64,000 bases of DNA, taken from NCBI RefSeq assembly GCF_014930455.1, contig NZ_JAAIYO010000001.1:1674001-1738000 (forward strand). The letters are read 5' to 3'. This stretch comes from Corallococcus soli (lineage in GTDB: Bacteria > Myxococcota > Myxococcia > Myxococcales > Myxococcaceae). Positions 26,286 through 31,150 of this stretch are shown one piece after another. The notes beneath the pieces are model-generated. The model was given only the letters and a program-made list of their open reading frames with translations. It had not been told where the DNA came from and searched no databases. The translations under genes were made by a program, and so were the position numbers. The number at the start of each line of letters is the position of its first letter. The stretch's first letter is position 1.

Positions 26286-26539
26286 ATTGAGCGTCGAGTC
26301 AGGCAATGGAGGTTGGAAGAAGGGACAGCCTACTCCTATTCTTGCCGCGCACTCAATAGACTCCTGGGCACGGCTCTGCTCGCGGAGCAGGCAGCCTGGG
26401 TTGAAGTCTACCGAAACGGACTCTTAGCTAGCCGTTCCCGCATCCGCGCGTTGCATGCTTGCACATCGACACAATGAACTCGCCAGCATCGCCGCCATGC
26501 CCCGTCATCCGTCAGCCGCTCGTCGACGGTCAGCTCGCC

Positions 26540-26725
26540 CTACCCGCCTAGTAGACACACGCCGCATAGCTCGCAGGTCATCGGGTATCGGTCGCGCCGC
26601 CGAGCCGCCGCGCGTTCTGAGCAAGCCAAGTGCCGAGCCCCGACGGTGCGCTCGTAGGTGATGACCTCGCCCGGCTCAATGGGCAGCGAGCACACGGCAC
26701 ATGGGCCGCGCCTGTTGGCGGTCAT
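26540..26725 (-). CDS. Small zinc-ribbon-like protein (61 aa)
   Basis: Starts at ATG 26725, 11 nt after the sigma-like gene stops, so it is probably co-transcribed. It has CAVC near the start, HLAC in the middle and CELCGVC at the end, giving at least four to six possible zinc ligands, plus a basic ARRRDR patch. Small zinc-ribbon proteins of this kind are common in phage early regions and bind nucleic acid or RNA polymerase. The exact function is unknown. The 254 bases between this gene and the SIR2-like gene show no further ORF. Confidence 0.55.
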   Translation of the reverse strand: MTANRRGPCAVCSLPIEPGEVITYERTVGARHLACSERAAARRRDRYPMTCELCGVCLLGG

Positions 26726-26735
26726 GGTTGGCAGC

Positions 26736-27542
26736 TCAGCGCCCCCGCTCGACGAGCATGAGGCGCAGGTCGGCGAGCGCACGCACGAGCATCCGGTCGA
26801 CTCGACTCTTCGGCGCTCCCCAGGCTTCCGCCACGAAACGCATGGACTGAGCCGGCCGGTTGATGCCGAACACGCGGGAGACCAGATCACGCCGGTCGGG
26901 AGCTAGGCAGCGCACGGCTTCAAAGACCCGGCCTCGACGCTCGGCGGCGAGTAGCATCAGCTCGGGGTTCTCGTCGTCGGCATCCTTGCTGCCGAGCACC
27001 CGAAGAGCGCCTTCGACTTCCTGCCAAAGCCACGTCTTGCCGGTCACGCGGTCAGCTTCCGGCGTCGTTGCGTCGGTGCTCTCGACACGGATCGTGGGGC
27101 GCTCGCCACGCTCACCCCCAACCGTGCGCCCCTTGTGCGCTCCGTCGCTCAGGTGAACATCGCTCGCGTGCATCCGCGCGCATTGCTCGCAGGCCGTCCG
27201 GGCACGGAAGTAAGCGACCTCGCCGAATGACTGTCCGCCCTTCGTGGGGTCGTACTTCTCGATCGTGCGAAGAACCGCGATCGGGGCGATCTGATCAAGG
27301 TCGCCGGATGTTTGGGTGCCCGCGAAGCGCCACGCGAGCTTGACGACTTGCTTGATCACAAGAAGGGTAGACACGAGCAGCCAAGCAAACAGCAGCCTTA
27401 CGGTCAGCGCGTCGCCCGTTCTACGTGCGAGCATTATTCGCGACACAGGGACAGCTTGTCGCTCTGCTCGCGTGGTGAATGAGTGGTTCGCGTTGCTCAG
27501 TGTGGCACCGGCACTGAGGGGCGCCGAGTCGTGAAGCCTCAT
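26736..27542 (-). CDS. Sigma-70-like factor of the element
   Basis: 268 aa. Residues about 62-125 resemble sigma region 2 (VVKLAWRFAG, LDQIAPIAVLRTIEKYDP, then GQSFGEVAYFRARTACEQ). Residues about 205-265 resemble region 4 with a helix-turn-helix (LAPDRRDLVSRVFG, MRFVAEAWGAPKSRVDRML). The intervening linker is charged and not conserved. The N-terminal 50 residues include an apolar stretch (VRLLFAWLLVSTLLVIK) and the true start may be internal. It is a good candidate to recognise the CCGCAC(C/T)(C/T)ATTTA motif found before four genes of this element, including one copy 137 nt upstream of itself. Confidence 0.6.
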   Translation of the reverse strand: MRLHDSAPLSAGATLSNANHSFTTRAERQAVPVSRIMLARRTGDALTVRLLFAWLLVSTLLVIKQVVKLAWRFAGTQTSGDLDQIAPIAVLRTIEKYDPTKGGQSFGEVAYFRARTACEQCARMHASDVHLSDGAHKGRTVGGERGERPTIRVESTDATTPEADRVTGKTWLWQEVEGALRVLGSKDADDENPELMLLAAERRGRVFEAVRCLAPDRRDLVSRVFGINRPAQSMRFVAEAWGAPKSRVDRMLVRALADLRLMLVERGR

Positions 27543-27569
27543 CGGATCGAAACTCCAGAAAGCGGCCCG

Positions 27570-27665
27570 TCACGGCCGACGTCGTCTAGCTCCGAGCGCA
27601 CGCTTCCTGATACCTCGCCCGTGGGCGGTGAGGGGCTCGCGCCAAATCCGAACGCTGAGAAGCAT
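27570..27665 (-). CDS. Possible 31-aa leaderless leader peptide
   Basis: An ATG 13 nt after promoter motif copy C opens a 31-codon Arg-rich frame ending 28 nt before the sigma-like gene. It has no Shine-Dalgarno sequence. It could be a leader peptide, or simply the 5' UTR of the sigma-like gene. Confidence 0.25.
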   Translation of the reverse strand: MLLSVRIWREPLTAHGRGIRKRALGARRRRP

Positions 27666-27678
27666 TGCGCCCAGGATC

Positions 27679-27691
27679 TAAATAAGTGCGG
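27679..27691 (-). promoter_or_regulatory. Element promoter motif copy C (before sigma-like operon)
   Basis: CCGCACTTATTTA on the minus strand, 13 nt before an ATG and 137 nt before the sigma-like gene. TGAGCCAC occurs about 10 nt upstream here and 9 nt upstream of copy A. Confidence 0.5.
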
Positions 27692-27791
27692 TTCAGCGTG
27701 AGTGGCTCAGCCGAATGGTCAGTCGCGCTCGCGAACCTGCTGTCGTGCCAAGCGAGCGTCAACGGCGGCACGTCAACGTCGAGCCCCCGAA

Positions 27792-27920
27792 AACCCCTAA
27801 ACGCGCGCACCTCACAGGCGCTCGCCTCTCCCTTATCCCTACTCCTACATCAACTCTCTCTAGGGTTTATAGAACTAGAGATCTGACGCTTTGACGTGAC
27901 ACCCCCTCCCGGTGCCGCTG
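27792..27920 (+). repeat. 130-bp direct repeat R1
   Basis: About 129 bp, roughly 87% identical to R2 (28082-28211). Both open with AACCCCTAAACGCGCGCAC, hold a CT-rich and an AT-rich stretch, then a double TTGACG-like box (TGACGCTTTGACGTGACA), and end with GGTGCCGCT. This intergenic duplication between divergently oriented early genes is a candidate replication origin or operator. Confidence 0.75.
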
Positions 27921-28007
27921 GTGCCGCTGGTGCCGCTGGTGCCGCTGGTGCCGCTGGTGCCGCTGGTGCCGCTGGTGCCGCTGGTGCCGCTGGTGCCGCT
28001 GGTGCCG
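27911..28007 (+). repeat. Tandem 9-bp repeat, ten copies
   Basis: GGTGCCGCT is repeated ten times without error (27911-28000), plus a partial copy. It begins with the last 9 bp of R1; R2 carries only one unit, so R1 seems to have expanded by slippage. It would encode Gly-Ala-Ala or Thr-Ser-Gly runs, but no gene is convincing. Confidence 0.9.
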
Positions 28008-28081
28008 TGGCTAATGCTCGCGCCCCCGCTGTGTCGCCGAGCAGTCGTCAAGCGCGGCGGCGTCAAAAACGAGGGAGTGAG

Positions 28082-28211
28082 AACCCCTAAACGCGCGCAC
28101 CTCACAGGCGCTCACCTCTCCCTTATCCCTACTCCTACACCAACTTTTTCTATGGGGTTATGAGACTAGAGATTTGACGCTTTGACGTGACACCACCTTC
28201 GCGGTGCCGCT
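28082..28211 (+). repeat. 130-bp direct repeat R2
   Basis: Second copy of R1, in the same orientation, ending in a single GGTGCCGCT unit. It lies 27 bp before promoter motif copy D. The 75 bp between the tandem repeat and R2 is partly similar to the sequence preceding R1. Confidence 0.75.
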
Positions 28212-28237
28212 CATGCCGGCCGGGCCAGTCTCGGGAT

Positions 28238-28250
28238 CCGCACTCATTTA
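28238..28250 (+). promoter_or_regulatory. Element promoter motif copy D (before wHTH gene)
   Basis: CCGCACTCATTTA on the plus strand, 7 nt before GTG 28258. This is the only copy in plus orientation, and the gene it precedes is also on the plus strand. Confidence 0.6.
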
Positions 28251-28257
28251 GTGCGAC

Positions 28258-28803
28258 GTGATCTCTTCGCCCCGACCTGTTTCATCGCTTCCCGACATCG
28301 CCGGCAGCTACGCCGTTCGGGTTCGTGAGCTGCTCGCGACTCGCGACGCCCCCATGACCGCGGCCGAACTTACGAGCGCACTCGGCTGCAACGAGCGGCG
28401 CGTTCGTGAAGCATTCGATCGGCTCGTGTTCTGCTCCGAGGTCGAAGTCGAGCTTCGGCACACGCCCGGCAAGCGCGGCGCGCTCCCAGGTAGCTTGTGC
28501 CGGTTCGCCCGCTGGAAGAGACCGCCCTCGCGTTCACCTGCGGCGCGGAGAAATACGACGCCGAAAAACTTCCGATGCGGGACGAACTGGAGTCGCTACG
28601 TCGGCGCGGCGTTGGGGCACACGCTCGCCTCCTCTCGCGGCGGGGACACCGATCCCCAGACTGGGCTTTCGCACCTGGCACACGCCGCCGCGTGCCTGAT
28701 GATTCTCCGCGAGCTGCAAATCGACTCGCTTGGAACGGACGACCGGATCAAGGGCGCGGATCCAGTCGCCGGTTGGCCCAGAAAGGCGGGGGAAGGGGCA
28801 TGA
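28258..28803 (+). pseudogene. Winged-helix start joined to a frameshifted DUF5664 (dATP/dGTP pyrophosphohydrolase-like) fragment
   Basis: GTG 28258, leaderless after motif D, starts a protein whose first 75 residues look like a winged helix-turn-helix (APMTAAELTSALGCNERRVR). The same frame ends with GTNWSRYVGAALGHTLAS and DTDPQTGLSHLAHAAACL, the second half of DUF5664. The first half of that domain (PVRPLEETALAFTCGAEKYD) lies in another frame from 28497. The two halves rejoin if one A is removed from GAAAAAC near 28565. The N-terminus of the DUF5664 part is missing. The enzyme is therefore probably dead, while the winged-helix domain could still be expressed as an early regulator with an aberrant tail. 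Confidence 0.55.
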
Positions 28804-29032
28804 CTGAACCCACTTCGACGCCAACCGAGCCGGCGAATCCGCCCGAGTTCCTGACCGTGGATGAAGCCGCAGCTCTCCTGCGCGTGAACCGGAAGACGCT
28901 CTATGAGTCGATCCGGCTGGGGCAAGTCCGGGGGTCGTTCGCGTGGGGAAATCGCTGCGGATCCGACGTGCTGCCCTGGTAGGGTCTTCCGTGGGTAAGG
29001 GCCGTGATTCTGCGCTTGCGAGTCGACGATGA
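28800..29032 (+). pseudogene. xis: Excisionase (AlpA/MerR-type HTH) with a homopolymer frameshift
   Basis: ATG 28800 opens FLTVDEAAALLRVNRKTLYE, a typical excisionase-type winged helix. After GQVRG the frame runs into a stop at 28980-28982. Adding one G to the five-G run near 28930 gives VVRVGKSLRIRRAAL, the normal wing and C-terminus, and a stop at 29030-29032 that overlaps the integrase ATG (29029). So the intact form was translationally coupled to the integrase. As sequenced, Xis would lack its wing and excision may be impaired. Confidence 0.7.
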
Positions 29033-30246
29033 GCGTCAGGTTACGGCAGTGGAAAAACAAGGCAGGGAAGGTTGAGGAGGCGTGGCAGGTGGACTTCGTG
29101 TTTCAGCACTCCGACGGGAGACGACAGCGAGTCGTGAAGTTCTCGCCTGTCCAGACCCGTCGGGGCGCTGAGCAATACGAGCGCGAGCTTCGCAGCGCCA
29201 TCCTGAATGGGACCTTCGGAAAGGAGCGGAAGAGCGAGGAGCGGATCACGCTGGCGAAGTTCACACAGCGATTCCTCACCTTCAGCGAGAACAACAACAA
29301 GAACTCTAGCGTCTTCAGCAAGCGCCAGATTCTGAAGCACCACATCACGCCCTTTTTCGGAGAAATGGCTTTGTCTGAGATCGGCCCCGCCGAAATCGAA
29401 GACTTCAAAGCCTTAATGCGAAGCAAGAGGTCAGCCGCACGCGCCCGGAAGGAAGCCCCCACAAAGGCTGCGATCCGGAAGCGACAGAACGCGGATGCCA
29501 AGCCCCTAAGCTTGAAGACGATCAACAACGTTCTGACCGTGCTTCACAAGCTGCTGTCACTCGCGGAAGAGCAACGGGTCATCTCACAGGCGCCACGCGT
29601 GAGGCTCTTCGGGAAGATCGCGAAGCCCGCCTTCGACTTCCTGAGCTTCGACGAAGCCGAGCGGCTCGTCGCTGCTGCTGAACCGGAATGGCGTCTCGTG
29701 CTGCTCGTCGCCCTCAAGTCGGGGCTGCGGCAGGGGGAGCTAATCGGGCTCCAATGGAACGATCTCAGCCTGCCGCAGGGCTTGCTCCACGTCCGACGGA
29801 CAATCTGGCGCGGGATAGAGGGCTTGCCGAAGGGCGGGCGCGAGCGAACGGTCGATTTGCCCGCGTCGGTAGTGGATGCCCTCAAGGCACACCGGCACCT
29901 TCGGGGCCGCTTCGTCTTTTGCCAAGAGGACGGACAGCCACTCACCCCGGGCAAGATGAAGGCGCCGCTTCGTCGTGCGCTCCAGGCGGCGGGCATCACC
30001 CGCGAGCAGGGGCAAATCGGCTGGCACGACCTGCGGCACACCTACGGAAGCCACCTCGCCATGAGGGCCGTTCCGTTGAAGGTGGTTCAGGAGCTGATGG
30101 GACACGCGACCATCGAAATGACGATGCGCTATGCCCACCTGAGCCCCGACACGCGGAGAGAGGCGGTCTCTGTTCTCGACCGCCCCTCTGTTCCCGCGTG
30201 CGACATACGTGCAACACGGGCGGTTGAAGCGTCTAACCACCCGTAA
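29029..30246 (+). CDS. int: Tyrosine recombinase/integrase
   Basis: 405 aa. An arm/core-binding N-terminal region (1-180) is followed by the catalytic domain with all key residues: Arg in LKSGLRQGEL, HDLRHTYGSHL (His and Arg), the His of LMGHATIEM and the nucleophile in MRYAHLSPDT. It would insert and, with Xis, excise the element. The right 18-bp repeat lies inside the last codons (CDIRATR), so the C-terminus is partly encoded by the attachment region. Recombination there would change the protein end, as known for Mx8 IntP. Confidence 0.93.
   Translation: MSVRLRQWKNKAGKVEEAWQVDFVFQHSDGRRQRVVKFSPVQTRRGAEQYERELRSAILNGTFGKERKSEERITLAKFTQRFLTFSENNNKNSSVFSKRQILKHHITPFFGEMALSEIGPAEIEDFKALMRSKRSAARARKEAPTKAAIRKRQNADAKPLSLKTINNVLTVLHKLLSLAEEQRVISQAPRVRLFGKIAKPAFDFLSFDEAERLVAAAEPEWRLVLLVALKSGLRQGELIGLQWNDLSLPQGLLHVRRTIWRGIEGLPKGGRERTVDLPASVVDALKAHRHLRGRFVFCQEDGQPLTPGKMKAPLRRALQAAGITREQGQIGWHDLRHTYGSHLAMRAVPLKVVQELMGHATIEMTMRYAHLSPDTRREAVSVLDRPSVPACDIRATRAVEASNHP
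30199..30216 (+). repeat. Right 18-bp direct repeat of the element
   Basis: Exact copy of 14571-14588, within the 3' end of the integrase gene and 46 bp before the tRNA-like sequence. It marks the right limit of the element. Confidence 0.65.
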
Positions 30247-30262
30247 CTACAAGGTGAAACTG

Positions 30263-30338
30263 TGGAGGCGGAGGGAATCGAACCCGCAACCTCCGCGTTC
30301 TGAGCGCGGCGCCTCTACCAAGATTGGGCTACCCCGGC
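30263..30338 (-). tRNA. tRNA-like sequence (CAG anticodon loop) with mismatched 3' end, probably inactive
   Basis: On the minus strand the 5' part is tRNA-like: GCCGGGG, a TAGCCC D-arm with TTGGTAGAGGC, and a perfect anticodon stem CCGCG/CGCGG around CTCAGAA (anticodon CAG). The variable loop is short (class I), which is wrong for tRNA-Leu. The T-stem GCGGG faces CCCTC, and the 3' acceptor strand CGCCTCC cannot pair with GCCGGGG. The pattern fits a tRNA whose sequence after the T-loop was replaced by recombination at the element's right end. Confidence 0.4.
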
Positions 30339-30354
30339 GTGATGCTGAGAAGAG

Positions 30355-30429
30355 TCGGGACGGCTGGATTCGAACCAGCGACCTCGCGCGCCCGAGGCGC
30401 GCGCTCTGACCAGACTGAGCTACATCCCG
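30355..30429 (-). tRNA. tRNA-Pro (CGG)
   Basis: A complete cloverleaf: acceptor CGGGATG/CGTCCCG, D-stem GCTC/GAGC, anticodon stem CGCGC/GCGCG with loop CTCGGGC (anticodon CGG), T-arm GCTGG TTCGAAT CCAGC, discriminator A. CCA is not encoded. It is intact and lies outside the element. Confidence 0.93.
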
Positions 30430-30511
30430 ATGTGTTGTGAGCCATCGAGGGAGGACCCGGACATGACTGAGGCCGGGTCCCCCCTCGGGAGCCCGGCCTC
30501 TGGCCCTGCGT

Positions 30512-30529
30512 CTCCCGGGTTTCCGGGAG
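30512..30529 (-). terminator. Terminator hairpin after the 36-aa ORF
   Basis: A perfect 7-bp stem (CTCCCGG/CCGGGAG) with a 4-nt loop, 6 nt after the stop of the small minus-strand ORF. A second hairpin (GGACCCGG/CCGGGTCC at 30453-30480) lies between it and tRNA-Pro. Confidence 0.6.
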
Positions 30530-30535
30530 GCGGGG

Positions 30536-30646
30536 TCAGGTGCCGGGTGGACTGCCGTGGAAGGAGGCGATCGCCAACTCCAGGCTGTCCGGGGCGGGGT
30601 CCATGTCGGTGGGTAGGTTCGGGGTCTGCTCGTCGCGCATCGTCAT
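30536..30646 (-). CDS. Short ORF (36 aa) with strong ribosome site
   Basis: ATG 30646 is preceded by AAAGGAG at 8 nt and the stop is followed by a perfect hairpin, so this small frame has full expression signals. The peptide is acidic in the first half (MTMRDEQTPNLPTDMDP) and ends SFHGSPPGT. There is no signal peptide, membrane helix or Cys. It could be a peptide precursor or a small regulatory protein; no modifying enzyme is encoded nearby. I do not recognise it. Confidence 0.45.
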   Translation of the reverse strand: MTMRDEQTPNLPTDMDPAPDSLELAIASFHGSPPGT

Positions 30647-30720
30647 GGTCACCGCTCCTTTCGGGGATGACTGACGCCGCGCAAATCCGTTCCTGACAAG
30701 TCCCCTGGATGCGGAATTGC

Positions 30721-31085
30721 TCAGCGCGAGTGCTGCTTGAAGAAGTCCCACATGAAGGTGGTGCCGCCGGGCCCCGCGGGGTCCGCGAATGGGTAGGCGG
30801 CGTTACCGCCCGGCACGCGTGGCCCATGCCTTCAATTTCATACTGCTGGACCAGGAGCACGCCGCCGGAGACGTAGTTCCTCACCGTGTACTTGCGGCCC
30901 CTCGGCGAGGTGGCGGGACGAGCACCGGCACCTTCCCGCGCGGCAGGGCCCGAATCCATCAGCGCTTGGAGCCGGGCCCTCGCGAGCAGATCCACGTAGG
31001 CCTGCTTCTGGGCCTGGGGCCCTGGGGAAGCGGTCGTCGAGCGAGGCAGGGCGCGGGGGGGGCTCCGTGCCGCACCTGGGGGTGA
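30721..31085 (-). pseudogene. C-terminal remnant of a PHB-depolymerase-type esterase
   Basis: Two minus frames together give the end of an extracellular poly(3-hydroxybutyrate) depolymerase/esterase. One has RKYTVRNYVSGGVLLVQQYE, then EGMGHA with the catalytic His. The next frame continues GNAAYPFADPAGPGGTTFMW and DFFKQHSR, stop at 30721. A frameshift lies just after GHA. The nucleophile Ser lobe is missing and the 5' part ends where the plus-strand YfhO-like gene begins. Confidence 0.55.
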
Positions 31086-31150
31086 CGGTCGCGGAGATTC
31101 CGGGCAACATCGCGCGAGACACCCCGCACGCGAAGCACCACGATGCATCC

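Larger units (their letters stand above)
14571..30216. mobile_element. Integrated satellite-like or decayed prophage element (15.6 kb)
   Basis: The interval is bounded by an 18-bp direct repeat. A tyrosine integrase and an excisionase sit at the right end. Inside are a portal, a prohead protease, a major capsid gene, a sigma-like factor, a small zinc-ribbon protein, phage-type remnants (phosphoesterase, helicase, DUF5664) and several cargo genes of lower GC. Terminase, head-tail connectors, tail and lysis genes are not recognisable. That gene content matches either a capsid-encoding phage satellite or a prophage that lost about two thirds of its genome. An attachment sequence inside the integrase gene is a known arrangement in Myxococcus phage Mx8. 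Confidence 0.7.

Noticed and set aside
27911-28007. Possible CRISPR or coding (Gly-Ala-Ala) array
   Set aside because: The units are contiguous 9-mers with no spacers, and there are no cas genes. The 64-codon frame across it lacks ribosome signals and resembles no protein.
14571-30216. Complete active prophage
   Set aside because: No recognisable terminase, tail or lysis genes, and several phage genes are broken, including the excisionase.
14420-30284. Similar tRNA T-arm sequences at both ends taken as the attachment core
   Set aside because: They share the general T-arm pattern but differ at several positions within the would-be core, whereas the 18-bp repeat is perfect; kept only as a separate observation.
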